NCBI GenBank assembly: GCA_037969115.1
Contig: JBBKWQ010000283.1
Span: forward strand, 1-10,390
From: JBBKWQ01 sp037969115
GTDB taxonomy: Bacteria; Actinomycetota; Acidimicrobiia; Acidimicrobiales; Ilumatobacteraceae
Length of the DNA stretch: 10,390 nucleotides
Direction: 5' to 3'
A program made the position numbers and the translations under genes. The notes beneath the pieces were generated by a model. That model ran no database searches. It saw only the letters and a list, made by a program, of their open reading frames with translations, and was not told the origin of the DNA. Shown in pieces: positions 1 to 5,930 of the stretch. How positions within the stretch are numbered: the stretch's first letter is position 1; each line of letters begins with the position of its first letter.

Positions 1-113
1 CCATCGGGATCGACCCGCTCCATGCGCTCGACCATGCGGTCGCGCGAGCGACGCGAGCGCGCCAGGTAGGCGCGCTCGCGTTCGAGCTCGGGAAACGGTT
101 CGGCCGACGACAT
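1..113 (-). CDS. N-terminal fragment, possible HelD/UvrD-like helicase
   Basis: Only the first 37 codons of this leftward gene lie in the window; it continues past the left edge. The start is an ATG (CAT on the plus strand at 111-113). The peptide begins MSSAEPFPELERERAYLARS and continues as a strongly charged Arg/Glu-rich helix, with no stop in frame. This Glu-Leu-Glu-Arg-Glu...Tyr-Leu pattern resembles the N-terminal coiled region of actinobacterial HelD/UvrD-type helicases, which act on stalled RNA polymerase, but no catalytic motif is in view, so the family is a guess. The gene diverges from the ABC transporter at 188. The 74-bp gap holds a short palindrome, GAGTACTC (125-132), that could belong to a weak promoter for this gene. 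That a gene starts here is fairly safe; its product is uncertain. Confidence 0.5.
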   Translation of the reverse strand, partial: MSSAEPFPELERERAYLARSRRSRDRMVERMERVDPD

Positions 114-187
114 GGGGGATCCGAGAGTACTCGTTGGCCCCGACGTCAGGGTCCGGCGACGTTCTCGGGCAGACTCGCGAAGTGGAC

Positions 188-937
188 ATGCCGCTGCGAA
201 TCGTCGAACTCACGAAATGGTTCGACGGTACGTGTGCGCTCGACCAACTGTCGCTCGACGTCCCTGCCGGAAGTTGCTTCGGGCTGGTCGGACCGAATGG
301 CAGCGGCAAGTCGACCACGCTGCGTTCGGTCGTGGGTCTCGTGCGGCCGGACAGCGGCTACATCGAGGTGTGCGGCGTCAGCGTCGCGAACGATGTGCTC
401 GCTGCTCGGAAGCAGATGGGCATCGTGCTCGACCCGCTCCAGTTGTTCGAACGGCTCACAGCACGAGAGTTCCTGCGAACGATGGGTGAACTGCGAAGAG
501 TCGACGCCGGTGTGGTCGATCAACGCAGTCACGACCTGCTGCGAATCCTCCAACTCGACCAGGACGCCGACCGCCAGATCGCCGGCTACAGCCACGGCAT
601 GCGGAAGAAGACGGCGTTGGCCGCAGCGCTGCTGCACCGACCACGTCTGCTGCTGTTGGACGAGCCCTTCGAAGGCGTCGACCCAGTGTCGGCGCGATCG
701 ATGCGGGCCATGCTCGACCGGTTCCGCTCCGGCGGCGGCACGGTGGTCTTGTCGAGTCACGTGATGGACCTCGTCGAGCGGTTGTGCGATCACGTGGGCG
801 TGATCAACCACGGTCGCGTCGTAGCGTCCGGGCCGACGGACGAACTGCGACGGGGCCGCCGGTTGGAGGACGCCTTCATCGACGTCGTGGGCGCGTCGGC
901 GTCGGTCGACCAGGACGGCATCGACTGGCTGGGCTGA
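188..937 (+). CDS. ABC-2 type transporter ATP-binding protein
   Basis: This is the cytoplasmic ATPase of a probable ABC-2 exporter; it hydrolyses ATP to drive the membrane protein encoded next. With the ATG at 188 it is 249 residues, a normal length for the family. Visible motifs are Walker A GPNGSGKST (35-43), an ABC signature variant YSHGM (134-138), Walker B LLLLDEP with catalytic Glu159, and the switch His191 in SSHVMDL. The Q-loop region reads LDPLQLFERLT, so the usual Gln is displaced, as is common in ABC-2 ATPases. The frame is open further upstream to an ATG at 134, but the family homology (LRIVELTKWFDG) begins right after the 188 start, which I prefer. There is no strong Shine-Dalgarno site. 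The stop is 20 bp before the permease start, so the two form an operon. The substrate cannot be told from the sequence. Confidence 0.93.
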   Translation: MPLRIVELTKWFDGTCALDQLSLDVPAGSCFGLVGPNGSGKSTTLRSVVGLVRPDSGYIEVCGVSVANDVLAARKQMGIVLDPLQLFERLTAREFLRTMGELRRVDAGVVDQRSHDLLRILQLDQDADRQIAGYSHGMRKKTALAAALLHRPRLLLLDEPFEGVDPVSARSMRAMLDRFRSGGGTVVLSSHVMDLVERLCDHVGVINHGRVVASGPTDELRRGRRLEDAFIDVVGASASVDQDGIDWLG

Positions 938-940
938 CCG

Positions 941-958
941 CGACCACGACCACGACCA
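941..958 (+). repeat. Triple CGACCA repeat at the permease start
   Basis: Three perfect copies of CGACCA run from 941 to 958, and the last A is the first base of the permease ATG. The repeat fills most of the gap between the ATPase stop and the permease start, and takes the place where a Shine-Dalgarno sequence would be expected. It may be only low-complexity GC-rich sequence. Confidence 0.6.
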
Positions 959-2556
959 TGAGTGCATCGACCACCATCGCTGGAAAATTCGCCCGCCTTC
1001 GCTGGCGGCTGCTGCGCGGTTCGGTTCGCGGCAGCGGATCAGAAAAGGCAGGCGTGATCGTCAGCACGGTGCTCTCCGCCATCGTGGGACTGGCGGGTTG
1101 TGTCGCCATCGCCGGAATCGCCCGCAACACCGACGATCTCCCGACCACCTACGTGCTCTTCTGCTCGCTGACGACCTTCGTGATGCTCGGGCTCAGCGTC
1201 GTCGCCGGTGTGACGCAACCGATCGATCCGAGGGTGATCGCGGCTGAGCCGTTGTCGGAACGCGAGCGGGCTGTCGGCCTCCTCACGGCAGCCGCATGCG
1301 GCCCGCCGGGCATCGCGGCGTGTGTCATCGGCGTCGGAGCGTTCGTCGGTGCTGTCCGGAGCCCATGGTCGAGTGCGCCGCTCGCTCTCGCCATCGTCGG
1401 TTGGCTCATCCTCCTGCTCCTGATCTCGCGAACCACCACCAACCTGCTCGGACTCCTCGCCAACCGGTTTCCACGGGTCAGTCAGGTCACCGTCGGCATG
1501 GCGGGACTCCTGTTCTACGCACTGTTCCAGCTGGTTCCCCACGTTGCTTCCCGCATGGACGACGACGGCTTCCGGCGTGCGGCCGATGTCGCGGCGTGGA
1601 GCCCGCCAGGCCAGTTCGGTCGCGCGATCGCCACGGCCGGTACGTCGGTGCCTCGATCGTTCGGTCACCTCGTGATCGGTCTTGTCGCCGTCGCCGCGTT
1701 GGCGGCCGCGTTCTCGTGGTCGACCGTCAGACTCGCCCACTCGGTCCGGTCCGAAGCCGGTGGTCGTATCGATGCGAAACGGACTCGCGCATTTGCTCGC
1801 GTCGTTCGGCGTCTGTGCGGCAAGGGACCTCGCGGTGCGATCGCATGGCGGAGCCTCCAGACCAGGTTCCGAACGCCGCGAACGGTGCTCGAGACGTTCA
1901 CCGGTGCCGGGGTCGGCCTCGCCGCCGTCATCGTCCCGACCGTCTTGAACGACGAGGTCGGTCGCGGGGCGGTGCTCGTCGGCGGCGCGGTTCAGGTCGC
2001 CGTGCTGTTCATGTCGGGCAACAGCTTCGGCGTCGACGGCCCGGCGCTCACCAACGAACTGCTCACCGGGGTCGACGAACGCGTGATCGTTGCCGGCAAA
2101 TCGCGTTCCATCGCCATCGTCGCTGCACCGCTCGCCGTCATCGGACCGACCATCGTCGCCTCGCTGACGGGCGAATGGGACTACTTCCTCGCCGGCGTGA
2201 TGATCGGCACCGGCGCGCTGATGGCCGGCGCCGGCGGTGCCATCGTGCAGTCCACACTCGTGCCGATCGCGATTCCCGAATCCGACAACCCTTTCGCAGG
2301 CGGAGAGAGTGGGCGTGGCGTGGTGGCCGCCGCCCTCCTGGTCGCCGTGCTCCTCGGCATGACCCTGATCACCCTGCCTGTTGCGCTCGCCCTGCTCTGG
2401 GCCACGTCTCGGGAATCCGTTGCACTGGTCACGTTGTTCGGTGCAACCACAGTGGGGATCGGGCTGGGTGTTCAGCGTCTCGGAGAACGGATCGCGACGG
2501 GCCGGATCGCAGGAAGAAACCCGGAGTTCGTCTCCGCGGTCACGCCAACACGCTGA
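958..2556 (+). CDS. ABC-2 type transporter permease, about 12 TM segments
   Basis: This is the membrane partner of the preceding ATPase, 532 residues. Hydrophobic stretches lie near residues 32-54, 64-85, 105-133, 140-166, 177-195, 236-254, 313-330, 337-353, 383-403, 409-432, 453-481 and 487-504, giving about 12 spans in two halves. A basic loop between the halves (about 270-310) contains GPRGAIAWRSL followed by RFRTPRT, like the basic 'KELRYxRRDPR' loop of large actinobacterial ABC-2 permeases. SGNSFGVDGPALTNELLTG (353-371) is another recognisable family stretch. No hydrophilic periplasmic domain is present. The ATG at 958 has no Shine-Dalgarno site and sits at the end of a triple CGACCA repeat; translation may be coupled to the ATPase gene 20 bp upstream. 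Export is inferred from the family; the cargo is unknown. A link to the peptide-cofactor genes downstream is conceivable but unproven. Confidence 0.88.
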   Translation: MSASTTIAGKFARLRWRLLRGSVRGSGSEKAGVIVSTVLSAIVGLAGCVAIAGIARNTDDLPTTYVLFCSLTTFVMLGLSVVAGVTQPIDPRVIAAEPLSERERAVGLLTAAACGPPGIAACVIGVGAFVGAVRSPWSSAPLALAIVGWLILLLLISRTTTNLLGLLANRFPRVSQVTVGMAGLLFYALFQLVPHVASRMDDDGFRRAADVAAWSPPGQFGRAIATAGTSVPRSFGHLVIGLVAVAALAAAFSWSTVRLAHSVRSEAGGRIDAKRTRAFARVVRRLCGKGPRGAIAWRSLQTRFRTPRTVLETFTGAGVGLAAVIVPTVLNDEVGRGAVLVGGAVQVAVLFMSGNSFGVDGPALTNELLTGVDERVIVAGKSRSIAIVAAPLAVIGPTIVASLTGEWDYFLAGVMIGTGALMAGAGGAIVQSTLVPIAIPESDNPFAGGESGRGVVAAALLVAVLLGMTLITLPVALALLWATSRESVALVTLFGATTVGIGLGVQRLGERIATGRIAGRNPEFVSAVTPTR

Positions 2557-2573
2557 GTGCCCGATGCTAAGAT
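2545..2573 (+). promoter_or_regulatory. Putative leaderless promoter for the 123-aa protein gene
   Basis: A good -10 hexamer TAAGAT (2568-2573), preceded by TGC as in an extended -10, lies 6 bp before the ATG at 2580. Initiation 7 bases after the hexamer would fall on the A of that ATG, giving a leaderless mRNA, which is common in actinobacteria. The matching -35 (CCAACA, 2545-2550, 17-bp spacer) is weak, and no Shine-Dalgarno site precedes the ATG. The site lies over and just after the permease stop, so it would uncouple this gene from the ABC operon. Confidence 0.5.
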
Positions 2574-2579
2574 CATCCG

Positions 2580-2951
2580 ATGGCCGTGAACGCCACGTTC
2601 ATCGTGGCCGCAATCATCGTCGTCGTGATCGCCGTCGGCGTGATCGCCGTCGTCTTCTCGCGACGTCAGCGCACGCCGACCGAGACATCCGATCCGATGC
2701 GGCCGACGCGCACCGCCGAACCGGTCGTCGAGATGACCGGGCTCGAATCCGCGCTGAACCGGATCGAGGCGTCAGGCACGCCGATCCGGTCCGAGCTCGA
2801 CTCGACGAGCAGCCGCCTCGACGATGTCCGGATCCCCGACGACACCGGGCCGCTGCTGCGACGCATGCTCGACGACGTCGAGAAGAAGCCGACGGGCGGC
2901 GGTGCCGAAACGGCAGCCGATTCCGAGGCTGCCGGTGATGACACGTCGTGA
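2580..2951 (+). CDS. Small single-span membrane protein of unknown function
   Basis: I do not recognise this 123-residue protein. It starts with a single hydrophobic helix (about residues 6-26, rich in Val and Ile) followed directly by a basic stop-transfer patch, SRRQR (27-31), which predicts an N-out, C-in anchored protein. The rest is hydrophilic, acidic and probably partly disordered, with a possible amphipathic or coiled stretch at about 52-100 (GLESALNRIEASG ... LLRRMLDDVEKK) and an Ala/Glu/Asp-rich tail. No enzyme motif is visible. It begins 23 bp after the ABC permease stop and ends 57 bp before mftA on the same strand. Position hints at a scaffold or accessory role for either neighbour, but that is inference. 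Amino-acid composition and frame are consistent with real coding. Confidence 0.75.
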   Translation: MAVNATFIVAAIIVVVIAVGVIAVVFSRRQRTPTETSDPMRPTRTAEPVVEMTGLESALNRIEASGTPIRSELDSTSSRLDDVRIPDDTGPLLRRMLDDVEKKPTGGGAETAADSEAAGDDTS

Positions 2952-2957
2952 GCCACT

Positions 2958-2977
2958 GTCACGCGTGACGACGCGTC
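2958..2977. promoter_or_regulatory. Tandem palindrome before mftA, putative operator
   Basis: A perfect 12-bp palindrome, GTCACGCGTGAC (2958-2969), is directly followed by a perfect 8-bp palindrome, GACGCGTC (2970-2977). Both contain ACGCGT, at 2961-2966 and 2971-2976, exactly 10 bp or one helical turn apart. The pair ends 31 bp before the mftA ATG and overlaps the place where a -35 element would sit for the -10 at 2997. That position and symmetry fit a dimeric or tandem-dimer regulator such as a TetR-family protein. In mycobacteria mycofactocin genes are controlled by the TetR-type regulator MftR; no regulator gene is in this window, so the binding protein is unknown. Confidence 0.45.
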
Positions 2978-2996
2978 TCGCTGGCATCTCACCGAG

Positions 2997-3002
2997 TACG
3001 GT
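2997..3002 (+). promoter_or_regulatory. Possible -10 box for a leaderless mftA transcript
   Basis: TACGGT fits the actinobacterial TANNNT -10 pattern and ends 6 bp before the mftA ATG at 3009, so a start 7 bases later would fall on that A. mftA has no Shine-Dalgarno site, which fits leaderless initiation. No clear -35 is seen; the tandem palindrome lies in that place. An alternative in-frame GTG at 3003 would not suit this promoter. Confidence 0.4.
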
Positions 3003-3008
3003 GTGACG

Positions 3009-3140
3009 ATGGATCAGAACACGGTCATCAGTGCAGACGGAAGTGTCACCGACGAGGCCGGCGAGAACTACAGCGACGACATGCTCGACGAGCTGCTGGT
3101 CGAGGAGATCTCGATCGACGGCATGTGCGGCGTCTACTGA
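3009..3140 (+). CDS. mftA: Mycofactocin precursor peptide MftA
   Basis: This is a 43-residue ribosomal precursor of the redox cofactor mycofactocin. Its C-terminal part reads LLVEEISIDGMCGVY and the stop follows directly; the IDGMCGVY end is diagnostic of MftA. In the known pathway MftC, helped by MftB, oxidatively decarboxylates the last Tyr and links it to the Val before it (Val42-Tyr43 here). MftE then releases the modified dipeptide and MftD oxidises it. The leader is acidic (many Asp and Glu) and, with about 28 residues before the VEEISIDGMCGVY block, seems longer than mycobacterial MftA leaders, which I recall as giving about 30 residues in total. Gene order mftA-mftB-mftC is the canonical one. 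An in-frame GTG at 3003 is an alternative start. A tandem palindrome upstream may control it. Confidence 0.96.
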   Translation: MDQNTVISADGSVTDEAGENYSDDMLDELLVEEISIDGMCGVY

Positions 3141-3168
3141 GGTCGACCTCTTGCGCGGACAGACTTTC

Positions 3169-3447
3169 GTGAGCGATGTGTTGAACTCGTCGCTCCAGCT
3201 GCATCCGCAGGTGGCGCTCAGACCTGAGCCGTTCGGCGCGCTCGCCTACCACTACGGCAACCGGCGGCTGTTGTTCCTCAAGCATCCCGACATGGTTCGC
3301 GTCGTCCATGAACTCCCGAACCACGAGACGCTTCGCGACACACTCACCGCGTGCGAGATCGACGAGAGTCGCTGGCCGACCTTCGAGCGAGCACTCTCGT
3401 CACTGGTCGAATCGGAGATGCTCCATGAGCGCGTCATCACTGGTTGA
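3169..3447 (+). CDS. mftB: Mycofactocin chaperone MftB (PqqD-like RRE protein)
   Basis: MftB is a small PqqD-fold protein with a RiPP recognition element: it binds the MftA leader and delivers it to MftC. The family core LHPQVALRPEPFGALAYHYG (11-30), followed by NRRLLFL (31-37), is near-diagnostic for MftB; the C-terminal half (about 50-92) is predicted helical, as in PqqD. With the GTG at 3169 it has 92 residues, close to family length. The start is uncertain: a TTG at 3151 has a better-placed Shine-Dalgarno site (GAGG, 3139-3142, over the mftA stop) and would add six residues, MRGQTF, in front; a GTG at 3178 would remove three. I prefer GTG 3169 because TTG starts are rarer. The end overlaps mftC by 23 bp, which implies translational coupling and matched amounts of the two proteins. 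Confidence 0.93.
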   Translation: MSDVLNSSLQLHPQVALRPEPFGALAYHYGNRRLLFLKHPDMVRVVHELPNHETLRDTLTACEIDESRWPTFERALSSLVESEMLHERVITG

Positions 3448-4552
3448 GCAACTGAAGGGCGGGCTCGACGCACCGATCTGTCTCACCTGGGAGCTCACTT
3501 ACGCGTGCAACCTCGAGTGCGTGCACTGCCTGTCGTCGTCGGGCCGCCGCGATCCACGCGAGTTGTCGACCGCCGAGGCCAAACACGTGCTCGACGAACT
3601 CAGCGATCTCCAGGTGTTCTACATCAACATCGGCGGCGGCGAGCCGATGATTCGTCGTGACTTCTTCGAGATCGTCGACTACTCGGTGGCTCAGGGCATC
3701 GGTGTGAAGTTCTCCACGAATGGTGCCTTCATCGATGCCGACAAGGCCCGTCGCCTGACGGCGATGGACTACCTCGACATCCAGATCAGTCTCGACGGCA
3801 CCGACGCGGCGACCAACGATGCCGTTCGCGGCGATGGGTCCTACGCAACCGCTCGCCGAGCGATGGACCATCTCGCGCATGCCGGGTTCGGGCCGTTCAA
3901 GATCTCGGTGGTCGTCACCCGGCAGAACGTCGATCAGCTCGACGAGTTCAAAACACTCGCCGACGGTTACGGCGCTCAGCTGCGGGTGACCCGTCTCCGG
4001 CCGTCCGGGCGTGGCGCCGATTCCTGGCACGATTTGCATCCCACCAACGCCCAACAGCACCAGATCTACCAGTGGCTGCTCTCGCACGCCGAGAACGTGC
4101 TCACCGGCGACTCGTTCTTCCACCTCAACGCGCTCGGAGAGTCGCTGCCAGGTCTGAACATGTGCGGCGCAGGGCGTGTGGTCTGCCTCATCGACCCCGT
4201 CGGCGACGTCTATGCGTGCCCGTTCGTCATCCACGATCAGTTCAAGGCGGGCAACGTGCGCGACGCCGGTGGCTTCGCTCGGGTGTGGAAAGAGAGCGAG
4301 TTGTTCGTCGAGCTCCGTGAACCTCAGTCGGCCGGCGCGTGCGCATCGTGTGGTTCGTACGACGCGTGCCAGGGCGGCTGCATGGCGGCGAAGTTCTTCA
4401 CCGGCCTGCCTCTCGACGGCCCGGATCCCGAGTGCGTGAGCGGTCACGGCGAGCTCGCTCTGGCCGGCGCCGGCAATGTCGACGTGCCACGACCGATGAT
4501 GGATCACTCGAAGCCCGCACGGGCGACGCCGGTCGCGCTCATACGGAAGTGA
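3425..4552 (+). CDS. mftC: Mycofactocin radical SAM maturase MftC
   Basis: MftC is a radical SAM/SPASM enzyme that uses S-adenosylmethionine first to decarboxylate the C-terminal Tyr of MftA and then to form the Val-Tyr carbon-carbon bond. The 375-residue protein carries the SAM-cluster motif CNLECVHC (Cys28, Cys32, Cys35), the SAM-binding GGGEP (70-74) and LDIQISLDG in the barrel. The SPASM region for auxiliary iron-sulfur clusters has Cys247, Cys254 and Cys265, then Cys306, Cys309, Cys315, Cys319 and Cys337. RVTRLRPSGRGAD is typical of MftC. All expected cysteines are present, so the enzyme should be active. The ATG at 3425 has a good Shine-Dalgarno site (GGAG, 3414-3417, 7-bp spacing) inside mftB. 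In the common gene order mftD follows; here plsY starts 10 bp after the stop. Confidence 0.97.
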   Translation: MSASSLVEQLKGGLDAPICLTWELTYACNLECVHCLSSSGRRDPRELSTAEAKHVLDELSDLQVFYINIGGGEPMIRRDFFEIVDYSVAQGIGVKFSTNGAFIDADKARRLTAMDYLDIQISLDGTDAATNDAVRGDGSYATARRAMDHLAHAGFGPFKISVVVTRQNVDQLDEFKTLADGYGAQLRVTRLRPSGRGADSWHDLHPTNAQQHQIYQWLLSHAENVLTGDSFFHLNALGESLPGLNMCGAGRVVCLIDPVGDVYACPFVIHDQFKAGNVRDAGGFARVWKESELFVELREPQSAGACASCGSYDACQGGCMAAKFFTGLPLDGPDPECVSGHGELALAGAGNVDVPRPMMDHSKPARATPVALIRK

Positions 4553-4562
4553 CAGCGTCCAC

Positions 4563-5135
4563 GTGTGGGTGTTGCTGACTCCGGTTGCCTACCTGATCGG
4601 CACGTTTCCGAGCGCGGTGCTGGTCGCTCGTGCCAATGGCATCGACATCACCACATTCGGATCGGGGAATCCCGGCGCCTCGAACGTCACGAGGGCGCTC
4701 GGTTGGCGACGTGGCATCTGGGTCTTCGTGCTCGACGCGCTGAAGGGCGGGATCGCGGCCGGGATCGGCCTGCTCATCGACGGGCGGACTGCCGGCTACA
4801 TCCTGGGAATGGCAGCGTTGCTCGGTCACGTCTTCCCCATATGGAAGCGAGCCCGAGGCGGCAAGGGGGTGGCAACCGGCGGCGGAATCTTCGCCGTGAT
4901 GTCGCCCGTCGTGTTCGTCGCGATGATCGCGCTGTGGTTCGTCGTGTCGCGGATCACGAAGAAGGCGTCGGTCGCCTCCCTGATCGTGGTCACGTTGTTG
5001 CCGTTCGCGGTCGGGATCGTGCGCAGCAGCTGGTGGGAGGCGTTCGCCACCGCACTCATCTGCGGGCTGGTCATCTTCCGACACGCACCGAACATCAAAC
5101 GACTTCTGACGAGCAATGAGAGTTCGATCACATGA
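4563..5135 (+). CDS. plsY: PlsY-type glycerol-3-phosphate acyltransferase
   Basis: PlsY is an integral membrane enzyme that transfers an acyl group from acyl phosphate (made by PlsX) to the sn-1 position of glycerol 3-phosphate, the first step of bacterial phospholipid synthesis. All three family motifs are visible: GSGNPGASNVTRALG near residues 33-47 (Ser replaces the usual Thr of GATN), GHVFPIWKRARGGKGVATGG near 88-107, and the C-terminal HAPNIKRLL. There are about five membrane spans, with the hydrophobic N-terminus reading VLLTPVAYLIGTFPSAVLVA. The length, 190 residues, is normal. The GTG start lies 10 bp after mftC, and the stop overlaps the next ATG as ATGA, so it is probably co-transcribed with both. 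No plsX is in the window, and whether this is the sole PlsY of the organism cannot be told. Confidence 0.92.
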   Translation: MWVLLTPVAYLIGTFPSAVLVARANGIDITTFGSGNPGASNVTRALGWRRGIWVFVLDALKGGIAAGIGLLIDGRTAGYILGMAALLGHVFPIWKRARGGKGVATGGGIFAVMSPVVFVAMIALWFVVSRITKKASVASLIVVTLLPFAVGIVRSSWWEAFATALICGLVIFRHAPNIKRLLTSNESSIT

Positions 5136-5884
5136 GCAGATTCGACATGACGGGAAAGGTCGCCGTGGTCACCGGCGGCAGCCGAGGACTGGGGCGCGAG
5201 ATGGTTTTCGGGTTCGCCGAACACGGCGCCGACGTGGTGATCGCGAGCCGCAAGATCGAGAACTGCGAAGCGGTCGCGCGTGAGGTGCGGGAACGCTTCG
5301 GCCGCAAGGCGCTCGCCATTGCGTATCACGCAGCGGATTGGGATGGTGCTCGTGTCCTCGCCGATGCTGCGTACGACGAGTTCGGCACCATCGACGTTCT
5401 GGTCAACAATGCCGGGATGTCGCCGCTCTACCCGAGCATCGATGCCGTCTCGGAGGACCTGTTCGACAAAGTCATGGGGGTCAACCTCAAAGGTCCCTTC
5501 CGGCTGTCGGCAATTGTCGGGACGAAGATGGCCGAAGGCGACGGCGGCGCGATCATCTTCGTGTCGTCCACCTCGGCAACGCGTCCCTCTCCGCACGAGG
5601 TCGTGTACGGCGCCGCCAAATCGGGGATCAACAGCCTCACCACAGGGCTCGCCAGCGCGTTCGGACCAAAGGTGCGCGTGAACTGCATCGTGCCCGGACC
5701 GTTCCTCACCGACATCTCGAAGGCCTGGGACCTCGAACGCTTCGAGCAACGTGCCGAGTCCGCGTACGCGCTCGGGCGCGGCGGCGAGCCCCACGAGATC
5801 GTCGGTGCCGCGATCTATCTCGCGAGCGATGCATCGAGCTACACCACGGGGTCGCTGCTGCACGTCGACGGCGGTCCGGTCTGA
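5132..5884 (+). CDS. Classical short-chain dehydrogenase/reductase (SDR)
   Basis: This is a 250-residue cytosolic NAD(P)-dependent oxidoreductase of the classical SDR type. It shows the cofactor loop TGGSRGLG (14-21), NNAG (92-95), Asn118, and the catalytic Ser146, Tyr159 and Lys163 (YGAAK), with PGPF after the active site and a C-terminal LHVDGG. Arg40 at the end of the second strand (VVIASRK) suggests NADP(H) preference. The protein lacks the extra segment near the cofactor site that marks mycofactocin-coupled SDRs (the TIGR03971 type), so despite the neighbouring mft genes it is probably a freely cofactor-exchanging enzyme. It resembles FabG-like and 3-hydroxyacyl-CoA dehydrogenases; with plsY before it and an acyl-CoA dehydrogenase after it, an acyl substrate is plausible. 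Its ATG overlaps the plsY stop by 4 bp, implying coupling. Confidence 0.93.
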   Translation: MSRFDMTGKVAVVTGGSRGLGREMVFGFAEHGADVVIASRKIENCEAVAREVRERFGRKALAIAYHAADWDGARVLADAAYDEFGTIDVLVNNAGMSPLYPSIDAVSEDLFDKVMGVNLKGPFRLSAIVGTKMAEGDGGAIIFVSSTSATRPSPHEVVYGAAKSGINSLTTGLASAFGPKVRVNCIVPGPFLTDISKAWDLERFEQRAESAYALGRGGEPHEIVGAAIYLASDASSYTTGSLLHVDGGPV

Positions 5885-5914
5885 CCGTTCGGGTCGTGAG
5901 CGGTCACCCGGCCT

Positions 5915-5924
5915 GTACTAGTAC
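5915..5924. promoter_or_regulatory. Palindrome GTACTAGTAC before the acyl-CoA dehydrogenase
   Basis: A perfect 10-bp palindrome ends 6 bp before the ATG at 5931, in the 46-bp gap after the SDR stop. It is AT-richer than its surroundings and sits where a promoter -10 for a leaderless transcript would lie, although TAGTAC (5919-5924) is a poor -10 match. It could be an operator half-buried in a weak promoter, or chance. Confidence 0.3.
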
Positions 5925-5930
5925 TGGCTG

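Noticed and set aside
146..967. Leftward open frame opposite the ABC ATPase
   Set aside because: The plus strand carries Walker A, signature, Walker B and H-loop in one frame.
2868..2882. Perfect inverted repeat CTCGACGACGTCGAG inside the 123-aa gene
   Set aside because: It is coding sequence made of Leu-Asp-Asp-Val-Glu codons; TCGACG strings recur all over this DNA, so chance is likely.
3437..4507. Long open frame antisense to mftC
   Set aside because: Composition is that of a shadow frame in GC-rich DNA; the plus strand encodes an unmistakable MftC with all cysteines.
4826..5863. 345-codon leftward open frame across plsY and the SDR
   Set aside because: Both genes beneath it have intact family motifs on the plus strand; the antisense product has none.
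5132..5884. SDR as a mycofactocin-dependent dehydrogenase
   Set aside because: The extra segment near the NAD site is not seen and the protein is of compact classical length.
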